Shown here: positions 15,444 through 23,515 of the stretch, piece after piece | Numbering within the stretch: the first letter of the stretch is position 1 | How the letters are laid out: each line of letters begins with the position of its first letter | NCBI GenBank assembly: GCA_023443925.1 | Contig: JAEZSL010000362.1 | Coordinates: forward strand, 1-26,166 | Reading direction: 5' to 3' | Length of the DNA stretch: 26,166 bases | From: Bacillota bacterium | Lineage (GTDB): Bacteria; Bacillota_A; Clostridia; Lachnospirales; Lachnospiraceae | Made by a program: the position numbers and the translations under genes | The notes under the pieces: generated by a model | Database searches by the model: none | What the model saw: the letters and a program-made list of their open reading frames with translations, nothing else | What the model was told of the DNA's origin: nothing

Positions 15444-17228
15444 TCAAGCTTTTAATCTGCTTTCAAGAGCATCAAGCTGGGCAGCAAGTTCTTTAGGAAG
15501 CTTTTCGCCGAAGTTCGCATAATGTTCTCTGATAGAAGCAACTTCTTTTAACCATTCTTCTTTATCAACCTTGAGTAATTCATTCATATCATCAGCACTT
15601 ACATCAAGACCGGTAAGTTCAAGTGCGTCTGAAGTCGGCATATAACCGATAGGTGCCTTAACAGCTTTGCCTTCACCGGATACTCTCTCAACAATCCATT
15701 TAAGAACACGGCTGTTTTCACCGAATCCAGGCCATAACCACTTGCCGTCTTTATCTTTACGGAACCAGTTAACATAGAAAATCTTAGGTAATTTATCTTC
15801 CGTTGATTTTTCTCCTACGTTTAACCAGTGCTGTAAATAATCGCACACATTGTATCCAAAGAAAGGAAGCATTGCAAAAGGATCACGGCGAACCTGTCCG
15901 ATATTGTTGGAGATTGCCGCTGCTGTAATTTCAGATCCCATAATGGAGCCTAAGAATACACCATGTTTCCAATCAAAGCTTTCATGAACCAAAGGAATCG
16001 TGCTTGGACGACGTCCACCGATTAAGATAGCTGAAATCGGAACACCGGCAGGATCTTCCCATTCAGGAGCGATAGCCGGGCACTGGGATGCAGGAGCTGT
16101 AAAACGTGCATTGGGATGTGCGGCAGCATCTTTAGAATCAGGAGTCCAGTCATTGCCTTTCCAGTCAACTAAATGATCCGGAGCAGGCGTTCCGATGCCT
16201 TCCCACCAAACATCACCGTCATCTGTCAATGCAACATTGGTAAATATTGTATTCTTTACAGTGCTATGCATTGCGTTAGGATTGGAGTCATAAGAAGTTC
16301 CGGGAGCAACTCCAAAGAAACCGGCTTCCGGATTGATTGCATATAAACGGCCGTCTTCGCCAAATTTCATCCAGGCAATATCATCACCGATTGTTTCAAC
16401 TTTCCAGCCAGGAATAGTAGGTACAAGCATAGCCAGATTCGTTTTACCGCAAGCACTAGGGAATGCACCTGTGATATATTTCTTATTACCGTTAGGATCT
16501 GTAATACGGAGAATAAGCATATGTTCAGCAAGCCATCCTTCATCTCTTGCAATAACGGATGCGATACGAAGTGCAAAACACTTTTTACCTAATAAAGCGT
16601 TACCGCCATAACCGGAACCATAAGACCAGATAAGTCTTTCTTCAGGGAAATGGCTGATATATTTCTTTTCGATCGGCGCACATGGCCATGCAGAGTCTTT
16701 CTGTCCTTCTTCAAGAGGAGCACCTACGGAGTGAAGGCATGGTACAAATTCACCATCACCAAGTGCTTCAAGAACCTTTTCACCAATACGGGTCATAATT
16801 CTCATATTTACTACAACATAAGGACTGTCAGATAATTCAACACCAATCTTGGAAATTGAAGATCCGATAGGACCCATGGAAAAAGGAATAACATACATGG
16901 TTCTTCCCTTCATACATCCCTTGTACAGTTCTTTCATAGTAGCTTTAAGTTCTTCAGGATCAATCCAGTTGTTAGTAGGGCCAGCTTCTTCTTTTGTTTT
17001 AGAAGCAATAAAGGTCCTGTCCTCAACACGGGCAACATCGGATGGATGGCTGCGGAATAAATAACTGCCCGGGCGTTTCTCTAAGGGTATTGCCATACCA
17101 GTATCAACCATAAGCTTGAGCAGACGTTCATTTTCCTCTTCTGAACCATCACACCAATATATAGCATCCGGCTGACACATATCTGCCATTTCTTTTACCC
17201 AGTCTTGCAACTTCTTGTTTTCTGTCAT
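15444..17228 (-). CDS. pckG: Phosphoenolpyruvate carboxykinase (GTP)
   Basis: 594 residues; interconverts oxaloacetate + GTP and phosphoenolpyruvate + CO2 + GDP (EC 4.1.1.32) in the cytoplasm, linking the C4 acids to glycolysis. The GTP-type family is shown by FPSACGKTN (about residues 256-264, kinase-1a P-loop with the reactive Cys), GDDIAW (kinase-2, about 281), [15 protein letters not shown] upstream, the early [23 protein letters not shown], and [25 protein letters not shown] near the C-terminus. The length suits the GTP enzyme; the ATP enzyme is shorter and has a different P-loop. Start set at ATG 17228 with GAAGGGAG upstream; an in-frame ATG at 17282 adds 18 atypical residues without a site. 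It is a single gene. Confidence 0.96.
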   Translation of the reverse strand: MTENKKLQDWVKEMADMCQPDAIYWCDGSEEENERLLKLMVDTGMAIPLEKRPGSYLFRSHPSDVARVEDRTFIASKTKEEAGPTNNWIDPEELKATMKELYKGCMKGRTMYVIPFSMGPIGSSISKIGVELSDSPYVVVNMRIMTRIGEKVLEALGDGEFVPCLHSVGAPLEEGQKDSAWPCAPIEKKYISHFPEERLIWSYGSGYGGNALLGKKCFALRIASVIARDEGWLAEHMLILRITDPNGNKKYITGAFPSACGKTNLAMLVPTIPGWKVETIGDDIAWMKFGEDGRLYAINPEAGFFGVAPGTSYDSNPNAMHSTVKNTIFTNVALTDDGDVWWEGIGTPAPDHLVDWKGNDWTPDSKDAAAHPNARFTAPASQCPAIAPEWEDPAGVPISAILIGGRRPSTIPLVHESFDWKHGVFLGSIMGSEITAAAISNNIGQVRRDPFAMLPFFGYNVCDYLQHWLNVGEKSTEDKLPKIFYVNWFRKDKDGKWLWPGFGENSRVLKWIVERVSGEGKAVKAPIGYMPTSDALELTGLDVSADDMNELLKVDKEEWLKEVASIREHYANFGEKLPKELAAQLDALESRLKA

Positions 17229-17475
17229 AAAAGTTCTCCCTTCAAATAGATAATTTATGTTATTGCGAAATTGCAATAGCAAAGCTTACAAACCAACACT
17301 TTGAGTTGATAAAGCATTAATTTCAAAAATTTCTTCATTGTATATCCTACCAGAAAAACTGGAAAATATCAACCACTCTTTTTATATTTCATACTTTTTT
17401 AATCTTTCAATTTATAATAACACATTATATGACACCAATCTATTCTCTGCCTGGTACTATGACTGTCTTCTACGA

Positions 17476-19773
17476 CTAAACTTGAGGATAAACCTTTTCC
17501 ATAAATACACGAACCAGGGTAGGATCATATTTTATTCCGGCATAATGCATTAATTTTTCTCCTGCTTTTTCTTTCGGTAAAGCCTGTCCATATACTTTAT
17601 CGCTGGTCATTACTTCATAAGCATTAGCGACTGCAATAATTCTTGACGTAAGGGGTATTTCTTCCGCTTTCAGTTTTTTGGGATAACCGTGGCCATCCCA
17701 TCTTTCATGGTGATATAATATATACAGGGCGATTTCAGACATGTTATCCACCGTATTAAGCATACGGAATCCTATCTCCGAATGGCGTTTTAATTCCTCC
17801 CGCTCTTCCTCACTAAGCCCGCCCGGCTTATTTAAAATTTCTTCATCAATTGCAATTTTTCCTATGTCATGCAGCAATCCGGCAGTCTTTAGCATTTCCA
17901 GTTCCGTCTCCTGCAATCCTAGTGCTTTTCCCAGGCTTAAGCTTAATTGTGAAACCCGAAGCGAGTGTTCTTTCTCTCTCTGATTTTTTTCATATAGCGA
18001 ATTGATTATTACTTTAATGGTCTTACCTCTCATATTCGGCCCTTCAAAGAGCTTGCGTTTATACATATCATCTTCGGCATTCTTGAATATATCTTCAAGG
18101 TTCTCGTGAGGGTAATATTTTGTGTCACAGCCAAAAGATATTGAGATTTCAATGGAATCTACCCTTTCCTGGCAGGACAGCTCCGTAATCCGGTCAATAA
18201 TCTGCCTGGCAGCATCTTTATCCGTATTAGGCAGAATTATAATATATTCATCACCCGCCAGCCTGGCGATGATATCACCCTTCCTTGCTCCTTTTTTAAG
18301 AACCTCGGCAACTTTTTTAAGAAGTTTGTCACCCATAACATGTCCAAATGAATCATTTACCAGCTTCAGGCCATTCACATCTCCCATAACTATACTCAGC
18401 GGCAGATTTTTTCCATTATCCAGTCTTTTTAATTCTTCTTCATAGAATCTGCGGTTATACAGACCGGTGAGCTGATCCCTGAAGCTTAAGTCAAAAATCT
18501 CAGTTTCTTTTCTTTTTCTTTCTGTTATATCCATTGCTATTCCGGTAAAGTACTTCTTATCTCCCAGGGTAAAAATACTTGCCGTAAAATACATGGGTAT
18601 GGTGGTTCCATCCTTTTTATGCAAATATGCTTCCGCTTCCCCAAACCCGTCTTCCCTGGCTTTTTTAAGACCCTCCGTTACCGCCTGCAGGCTTTCTTCA
18701 TCTCCTTTATACCAGTCATAAAGAGTCATCCGGGATAATTCTTCCGGAGAATAGCCGGTTATTTCTTCATGCTTTTTATTCCAGCGGATCAGCCGGTTCT
18801 GTTCATCGTATAAATAAATCATCCCCGGGGTACTGTCAAAAATGGAATTGAGCAGTACTTTTTCCCTCCATAATGCTTCCTCCGCACGTTTTCTGATAAT
18901 AAACATAGCCAGTTGTCTGGTGTATACTTCAGCCAGCGTATCTTTGTCAAAATAACTTCCCTTATTCATAAAGAGTATAAAAACTCCAAGCATAGTCTGG
19001 TTCGTTTCAATTTTAATTACTATTACTTCCCCGATCTGAAAGGTCTTTTCCAAAAGCTGCACCAAAGCGGGACTTATAGATTTTCCTGTTAAATCCCGCA
19101 GGTTCCGGAATCTGGTAATGGTGTTATATTTAATCTTTTCATCCAATTCGTTGCCATATTCCCATTTTTTATCCTCGAATTTATATCCAAGTATTTCGAT
19201 TGCTTTATTAACGATTTCACGGTCTCCGGTAAGAGCTTTTGTATAAAAATGCTTGCCGTCTTCGTCAAAGAGGTTAAATGCGGCATATTTTGCACCGGAT
19301 ATCTTCAGAAAGTCATCCGAAATTTTTTGATAATTGTTTTTAACATTCCTGGCTGAAAGTAAATCTTCCGTCATATCAATTAAATGTTCCATCTCCATTA
19401 ACTGATTTATTTCTCTGGTTATGTCATAAATATAGGTTATAAAATAGTACTTTTGTGTAGAATAAGCCATTATTTTATACCAGCTCTTCAAAGGTGTATA
19501 ATAAAACTTCTTCTCGTTTGATCCGCCATACAATGCTATCTCTCCTAAAAAATGAATCCAGTCAAACTCACCTGTCTTAATCCCCGGCAATACTTCGGTA
19601 TAACGTTTTCCGATCAGATTAGCCTTAGGCTCATTTAACAGTCTGGCATAAGAATTATTGACCTCCATAAATTCTCCATCGCAGGGTATACCGGCTTCAT
19701 CCAGCAGAATTATGCTATGGGCATAGGCTGTTGGCAATTCCTCAATTAATTGCTTATAAAATACTTCACTCAT
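17476..19773 (-). CDS. PAS-GAF-PAS-GGDEF-HD-GYP c-di-GMP signalling protein
   Basis: 765 residues, no membrane helix, so a cytoplasmic sensor. In order: PAS-like domain (about 5-120), GAF (about 130-295), second PAS (about 303-420, with YDEQNRLIRWNKKHEEITGYSPEEL and a PAC tail), GGDEF (about 425-590) and HD-GYP (about 592-765). The GGDEF active-site loop reads AGDEY (506-510) and is preceded five residues earlier by RKGD (497-500), the RxxD inhibitory site. The HD-GYP domain keeps HDIGK (635-639) and HHERWDGHGYP (688-698), but the metal-ligand Asp of the usual VAD motif is Asn (VAN, 715-717). It may make or break c-di-GMP, or act as a degenerate receptor. ATG at 19773 has GGAGGTAA 7 bases upstream. 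Confidence 0.93.
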   Translation of the reverse strand: MSEVFYKQLIEELPTAYAHSIILLDEAGIPCDGEFMEVNNSYARLLNEPKANLIGKRYTEVLPGIKTGEFDWIHFLGEIALYGGSNEKKFYYTPLKSWYKIMAYSTQKYYFITYIYDITREINQLMEMEHLIDMTEDLLSARNVKNNYQKISDDFLKISGAKYAAFNLFDEDGKHFYTKALTGDREIVNKAIEILGYKFEDKKWEYGNELDEKIKYNTITRFRNLRDLTGKSISPALVQLLEKTFQIGEVIVIKIETNQTMLGVFILFMNKGSYFDKDTLAEVYTRQLAMFIIRKRAEEALWREKVLLNSIFDSTPGMIYLYDEQNRLIRWNKKHEEITGYSPEELSRMTLYDWYKGDEESLQAVTEGLKKAREDGFGEAEAYLHKKDGTTIPMYFTASIFTLGDKKYFTGIAMDITERKRKETEIFDLSFRDQLTGLYNRRFYEEELKRLDNGKNLPLSIVMGDVNGLKLVNDSFGHVMGDKLLKKVAEVLKKGARKGDIIARLAGDEYIIILPNTDKDAARQIIDRITELSCQERVDSIEISISFGCDTKYYPHENLEDIFKNAEDDMYKRKLFEGPNMRGKTIKVIINSLYEKNQREKEHSLRVSQLSLSLGKALGLQETELEMLKTAGLLHDIGKIAIDEEILNKPGGLSEEEREELKRHSEIGFRMLNTVDNMSEIALYILYHHERWDGHGYPKKLKAEEIPLTSRIIAVANAYEVMTSDKVYGQALPKEKAGEKLMHYAGIKYDPTLVRVFMEKVYPQV

Positions 19774-20187
19774 ACAAATTACCTCCAGTCATAATGTTCT
19801 CAAAACAATAATAGTAATTGGTACTATTATACACTTTTGAGATTTATTCGTCTACAATTTTTACGTTATCACTCAAACATTTTACATACTTTTATTTCCG
19901 GCAATTATCAGCTGTTATATTCACTAAATTACATATAATATAAGGGTAAGTGTTGTACAAACCATCCTATTTTAAACCGTTAAATATGCATGGAATAATA
20001 TAAAAATAATAGGTTATTTTTATATTATTCTCCATTTATTTTATTATTGATAAATTATTTCAATAATACCTATTTATTTTTCTGATAATTGTTGTATAAT
20101 ACAATTATAAAATAAAACTGCTTAAATAAAGGAGTGAAACACACCCTTATCAAGCTGGCCCGGTAAACGGGCAGAAGGGAGCTATAT
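19774..20187. other. 414-base divergent spacer upstream of sodA
   Basis: Between the c-di-GMP protein (minus) and sodA (plus). It contains a perfect 16-bp AT-only-rich hairpin (GAATAATATAAAAATA at 19993-20008 with its complement at 20015-20030, loop ATAGGT), a TATAAT at 20095-20100 and a leader of about 70 bases with a GCCCG/CGGGC hairpin (about 20158-20172). No gene was found. Confidence 0.5.
20082..20111 (+). promoter_or_regulatory. Putative sodA promoter with spacer palindrome
   Basis: CTGATA (20082-20087), an 18-base spacer and TATAAA (20106-20111) are a possible pair. The spacer holds TTGTAT-A-ATACAA (20092-20104), a perfect 13-base inverted repeat that could bind a repressor. A TATAAT at 20095 lacks a matching -35. 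Start site uncertain. Confidence 0.4.
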
Positions 20188-20805
20188 ATGTTTAAACAAA
20201 TTGAACTGAAATATAATTTTAATGCACTGGAGCCACATATAGACGAACTTACAATGAACACCCATTATTCCAAACATCATGCTGCATATACCAATAATCT
20301 TAATTCAGCTTTAGAAAAGCTGCCGGAGTTTTCGGAATTTCCGATTGAAGAAATTTTTAAAAAGCTTTCGGATATATCGGATCCCAGTCTGAAAGCTGCA
20401 GTTACTAACAATGGCGGCGGTTTTTATAACCACAATTTATATTTTGCTACACTCTCACCAAATGGCGGCGGGAAACCGGAGGGCAAACTAGCGGAACAAA
20501 TCGATAAAGATTTCGGCAGCTTTGAAGCTTTAAAAGAACAGCTGTCCGCTGCTGCAGCCGCAAGATTTGGTTCCGGATGGGCCTGGTTATCCGCTGATAA
20601 AAACGGAAATTTAAAAGTAACTTCTTCACCCAATCAGGACAATCCTCTTATGGAAAGTAAAGGTGAATGGACACCTATTCTTGGCATTGACGTATGGGAA
20701 CATGCTTATTACCTGAAATATAAAAATCTCCGGGCTGACTACGTGAAAGCATTCTTTGAAGTAGTGGATTGGAAGGAAGTGGCGGATAATTATTCAAAAG
20801 CTTGA
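20188..20805 (+). CDS. sodA: Superoxide dismutase (Fe/Mn family)
   Basis: 205 residues; dismutes superoxide to oxygen and hydrogen peroxide in the cytoplasm. The four metal ligands are visible: His26 (MNTHYSKHHAAY), His82 (NNGGGFYNH), Asp168 and His172 (GIDVWEHAYYLKY). Gly77 together with Gln150 (SSPNQDNP) is the pattern usual for the manganese type, though specificity cannot be fixed by eye. The second-shell Trp of E. coli MnSOD (NHSLFW) is Phe86 here (NHNLYF). No signal peptide. Start ATG at 20188, with AAGGGAG 8-9 bases upstream. A hairpin and a spare GGAGTG occur in the leader. Its presence points to an anaerobe exposed to oxygen from time to time. Confidence 0.95.
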   Translation: MFKQIELKYNFNALEPHIDELTMNTHYSKHHAAYTNNLNSALEKLPEFSEFPIEEIFKKLSDISDPSLKAAVTNNGGGFYNHNLYFATLSPNGGGKPEGKLAEQIDKDFGSFEALKEQLSAAAAARFGSGWAWLSADKNGNLKVTSSPNQDNPLMESKGEWTPILGIDVWEHAYYLKYKNLRADYVKAFFEVVDWKEVADNYSKA

Positions 20806-20971
20806 TACTATAAAGAGATGATAAAGAAATTCCTCCGGTTTGTCTTTATGTTTTACCAGGATATTAAAGATTACCATAGCGGCTGTTTCATTGGTCCGCT
20901 ATTACATAACATAGCATAATATTCTGCAAAAAAGTAATACTGATAGTGACAAATTATTTTAGGAGGCTTCT

Positions 20972-21133
20972 ATGGCACATAATCAGATGAAAAGTACGAA
21001 GAATAATAAAAAAGAAGATGGAAAATTTCATTCCAAACATGTAAAACATGATCCCCAGGCAGAGAGCGCCCGGGCAGTATTTGGCCTAAAGGATGATAAT
21101 CCTATTAATAAAGGCAGTGACAGAAGCAGATAA
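20972..21133 (+). CDS. Small hydrophilic protein, 53 residues
   Basis: MAHNQMKSTKNNKKEDGKFH begins a 53-residue protein that continues with SKHVKHDPQAESARAVFGL and ends in NPINKGSDRSR. AGGAGG at 20961-20966 lies 5 bases before the ATG, and a strong terminator follows 20 bases after the stop, so this is very likely a real gene. It is charged, with no hydrophobic segment and no Cys. The KHDPQAESARA-x-FGL core looks like a conserved short clostridial protein family (I think of CPC_1213-type proteins, from memory and unchecked); it is not a known SASP by sequence. Function unknown. It follows sodA by 166 bases and may have its own promoter. Confidence 0.75.
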   Translation: MAHNQMKSTKNNKKEDGKFHSKHVKHDPQAESARAVFGLKDDNPINKGSDRSR

Positions 21134-21153
21134 CCAGCAAGAATATCAAATTA

Positions 21154-21203
21154 AAAAATCAGACCGGATATCCTTAACGATATACTGGTCTGATTTTTTT
21201 TTC
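21154..21203 (+). terminator. Terminator after the small protein gene
   Basis: AAAAATCAGACC (21154-21165) pairs with GGTCTGATTTTT (21187-21198), and a run of T continues to 21202. The A-run on the left arm means it may also end the convergent padR operon. Confidence 0.9.
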
Positions 21204-21228
21204 ATTACTCCGGTCTCTTTAATTTATT

Positions 21229-21807
21229 TTACGATTTAGATCTGGCATTAACCATATCGCACAACTTCTGCATTGTCTTCCAGTTGCGCACAGTATTAGC
21301 CACTTTCAGTTTTTGCAGATTAACTGCAAGTTTGGAATTTCGTATACTATGGCTAAATAACAGATACAAGTCCTTGCTGTGGATAAAGTATCTGTCGGCT
21401 TCACCTGTGTAAACCTCTAGTTTTTTCAGGTTTTCTGCCTCCGGTACTTCCGAGAGTAAGGCGATATACATACTCTCGCCCTCCTGATTTAATTCCTCAG
21501 CAGTCTTAATTTCCTGATCTGTAAAAGGGCAGTTCTTCAGAATCTGAACCAGTTCTTCCCCTGTTCTAATTATTACATCAATAGCAAAACCAAAATTCTT
21601 TTCTATCTCCTGCTCAACCGCTGCTTCAACCTCTGCTGTACGAAGATCTGACTCAAATATAACATTACCGCTTTGAATATATGTCTCGACCTGTGTACAG
21701 CCCATTTCTTCAAACATCCGTTTTAAATCTGTCATTTTAATTTTGTTTTTGCCGCCAACATTAATTCCTCTCAATAGTGCGGCATAGACAACTTCTCCGT
21801 TTTCCAT
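21229..21807 (-). CDS. DUF1697 domain-containing protein
   Basis: 192 residues with the family signature near the N-terminus: YAALLRGINVGGKNKIKMTDLKRMFEEMG followed by VETYIQSGNVIFES. DUF1697 proteins are soluble, alpha/beta, widespread in bacteria and without an established biochemical role. ATG at 21807 has AAGGAG 7 bases upstream. It starts 15 bases after the DUF4180 stop codon and is the last gene of the padR operon, so its expression is probably controlled by the PadR protein encoded first. A terminator lies just beyond at 21154-21203. Confidence 0.88.
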   Translation of the reverse strand: MENGEVVYAALLRGINVGGKNKIKMTDLKRMFEEMGCTQVETYIQSGNVIFESDLRTAEVEAAVEQEIEKNFGFAIDVIIRTGEELVQILKNCPFTDQEIKTAEELNQEGESMYIALLSEVPEAENLKKLEVYTGEADRYFIHSKDLYLLFSHSIRNSKLAVNLQKLKVANTVRNWKTMQKLCDMVNARSKS

Positions 21808-21822
21808 GTAAACGCTCCTTAA

Positions 21823-22182
21823 CTAACTTAAAAGCCAGGCTTCCGCCTCATGTTTTCTTATAAATACCCTGAAATCGCTGCCTTTATTTAATTCCAGCAT
21901 CAGTTCTCTAAATCTCTGTGAAAATTCATATTCCTCCGGCACCAAAAGTGCGGCCCGAATCCGGTAATTGACGAATTTCTGCATGACGATACCTGCCAGC
22001 CCCGTACTTAACTTAAAAAAGTCCTCCGACAAAATATCTTTATGAAGCATATATCGGTTAATACCCTGTTCAAAGCATAGACTGATAAGGTCCATTACAT
22101 CTGATTCCGTGGAGACCGGTGTCTCTGCCGAGGAGATATCAAAATAGCTCTTATTGTCCTTCTGTATTACATTATAGTTCAT
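21823..22182 (-). CDS. DUF4180 domain-containing protein
   Basis: 119 residues. The pattern SESDVMDLISLCFEQGINRYMLHKDILSEDFFKLSTGLAGIVMQKFVNYRIRAAL fits DUF4180, a family of ~110-120-residue soluble proteins often next to PadR-type regulators. Biochemical role unknown. Start ATG at 22182, preceded by GGTG 6 bases upstream, a weak site, so translation may depend on coupling with upstream reading. It sits between padR and the DUF1697 gene in one operon. A 12-base microsatellite lies 71-106 bases upstream of its start. Confidence 0.85.
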   Translation of the reverse strand: MNYNVIQKDNKSYFDISSAETPVSTESDVMDLISLCFEQGINRYMLHKDILSEDFFKLSTGLAGIVMQKFVNYRIRAALLVPEEYEFSQRFRELMLELNKGSDFRVFIRKHEAEAWLLS

Positions 22183-22252
22183 TTTTACACCCTGTTAATG
22201 CCACAGGCTGATTGGGAAGAATCACTTTGTGGCAGCCTTTCTTATTCAAAAT

Positions 22253-22288
22253 ATTCTTATTTTTATTCTTATTTTTATTCTTATTTTT
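22253..22288. repeat. 12-base microsatellite, three perfect copies
   Basis: ATTCTTATTTTT is repeated three times exactly (22253-22264, 22265-22276, 22277-22288) with a partial copy beyond. It lies in the 161-base gap between padR and the DUF4180 gene, where copy-number change could alter spacing or coupling. Confidence 0.9.
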
Positions 22289-22343
22289 TACAGTTAATGT
22301 GGAAATATGTCCCTTTTTATACTTGTGAAGAAGCTTTTTCTTC

Positions 22344-22895
22344 TCACTTCTCTTCATGGTTTAATCTTAACACTCCGTTACGCAGTCTGGTTATCCAAGA
22401 TAATTCACATTCATATGAGGATACGATATTATCATGAATCATCTCCCACAGATATGCTTCTTTTGCGGTTCTGGAAGGTGAGAATACTTTTCGTTTGTGT
22501 TTTTCCACCTGCATTATAACTTGCATCCGGATTTGGTTTTCGTAATCATTTAGGAGAGTATCTAATTCTTCCTGAGAAAGCAGATCCGCCCAAGCTAACT
22601 GTACCAGAAAAGGTTTCTTTAATTCAGGGGATTCTGTTAAAGAGCTGATCCAGCCTTTTAGTTCCTCTATTCCATTCTTTGTGATTGTATAGACCTTTTT
22701 AGAAGGTGAGCTGTCCTGATGACAGATTTCGTTGGTTACAAAATCTTCCTCCAGAAGTTCCACCAACGCTTTATAAATTTGATTATTATTACCGGACCAA
22801 TGCATAAAAGACGAGTCCTGTATAATTTTTTTAAGATCATATCCGGTTAATGGCAGATAACTTAGGATTCCCAAAATAGCATGTTTGATTGACAT
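22344..22895 (-). CDS. PadR family transcriptional regulator
   Basis: 183 residues. The N-terminal winged helix is clear: SIKHAILGILSYLPLTGYDLKKII, then NNNQIYKALVELLEEDFVTNE and a wing region SPSKKVYTITKNGIEELKGWI. The C-terminal half (ELKKPFLVQLAWADLLSQEELDTLLNDYENQIRMQVIMQVEKHKRKVF) is the Vir_act_alpha_C dimerisation domain, placing it in the larger PadR-s2 group. ATG at 22895 has AAGGAG upstream. It is the first gene of padR-DUF4180-DUF1697, and a perfect 30-base palindrome overlaps its promoter, so it very probably represses its own operon. The ligand, if any, is unknown. Confidence 0.93.
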   Translation of the reverse strand: MSIKHAILGILSYLPLTGYDLKKIIQDSSFMHWSGNNNQIYKALVELLEEDFVTNEICHQDSSPSKKVYTITKNGIEELKGWISSLTESPELKKPFLVQLAWADLLSQEELDTLLNDYENQIRMQVIMQVEKHKRKVFSPSRTAKEAYLWEMIHDNIVSSYECELSWITRLRNGVLRLNHEEK

Positions 22896-22915
22896 AATTC
22901 CATCTCCTTAAAATA

Positions 22916-22945
22916 TTAACATATGTTATTAATAACATATGTTAA
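22916..22945. promoter_or_regulatory. Perfect 30-base palindrome, PadR operator candidate
   Basis: TTAACATATGTTATT (22916-22930) is followed by its exact reverse complement (22931-22945). The core has the ATGT...ACAT symmetry described for PadR-family operators. It overlaps the -10 region of the padR promoter, about 20-50 bases before the ATG. Confidence 0.85.
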
Positions 22946-22958
22946 CGGTGATTGTCAA
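22930..22958 (-). promoter_or_regulatory. padR operon promoter
   Basis: On the minus strand TTGACA (22958-22953), then a 17-18-base spacer and TTATTA or TATTAA within the palindrome centre (22935-22929). The operator thus sits directly on the -10 box. Confidence 0.7.
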
Positions 22959-23280
22959 CATGTTTTTTCACATATATGTCATTTTTTCTTTTATATTATA
23001 AAAACTGTGTTAAAGTCAGCTGATACTTTTATAAGTGGGTGTATCTTTATAAATCGGTTTATACAAATATATCTCCTGCTTTTAGATAAGACAGTCGGTT
23101 TATACTATTATAGCTCCTCCTTTCTCATAAAACTTGTTATACAATCTACATCCTGCTTTTTCATATAACTTGTTATACAATCTACATCCTGCTTATATAT
23201 AAGTCGGTTTATTCTATTATAACTCCTGTTTTATAAAATAGACGGTTTATACTTTTATGGGCTCTGATTATATAACAAGG
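22959..23280. repeat. Degenerate 33-41-base tandem array upstream of padR
   Basis: About six units beginning near 23055, 23096, 23134, 23172, 23205 and 23243, each with a (C)GGTTTATAC or TTGTTATAC block, a variable AT part and a CTCCTGCTT or CATCCTGCTT block. The two central units share 28 identical bases at a 36-base period (23131-23158 and 23167-23194). The stretch 22959-23054 contains one or two weaker copies and no gene. Units lack the uniform repeat/unique-spacer pattern of CRISPR. Confidence 0.7.
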
Positions 23281-23420
23281 ATCATATTACTAAAATATTT
23301 AATAGAAAGTTCCTTCATAAACTTCCATCATGATTTTGGTTGGAACATAATTTTCATTTCCAAGGCAGTATATTCTTGCCCATCAAAGTTTTTGATGCAT
23401 CCAGCGGAATTTTTATTGCA

Positions 23421-23450
23421 TGAAAAATTCCCCCGGATAACCGGGGGAAT
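23421..23450 (-). terminator. Terminator of the VOC gene
   Basis: ATTCCCCCGG (23427-23436) pairs perfectly with CCGGGGGAAT (23441-23450) around a 4-base loop; on the minus strand TTTTTC follows. It lies 66-95 bases beyond the stop codon at 23516. Confidence 0.9.
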
Positions 23451-23515
23451 CAATACAAGTATATTTCATGTATAAAGCAGAATATTTTATAAAATCAGTA
23501 AAATCATTACTTATC

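Noticed and set aside
20131..20187. Known riboswitch (for example a manganese-sensing one) in the sodA leader
   Set aside because: The GGAGTG and GC hairpin gave a superficial hint, but the conserved loops and overall layout of such riboswitches are not present.
22172..22357. Minus-strand 61-codon frame as a confident gene
   Set aside because: Its composition is dominated by the microsatellite, its only ribosome binding-like site is 12 bases off, and it overlaps both neighbours; kept only as a finding.
23055..23280. CRISPR-like spacing of repeated blocks
   Set aside because: The conserved blocks are short and diverged, the parts between them also resemble each other, and no cas gene is present.
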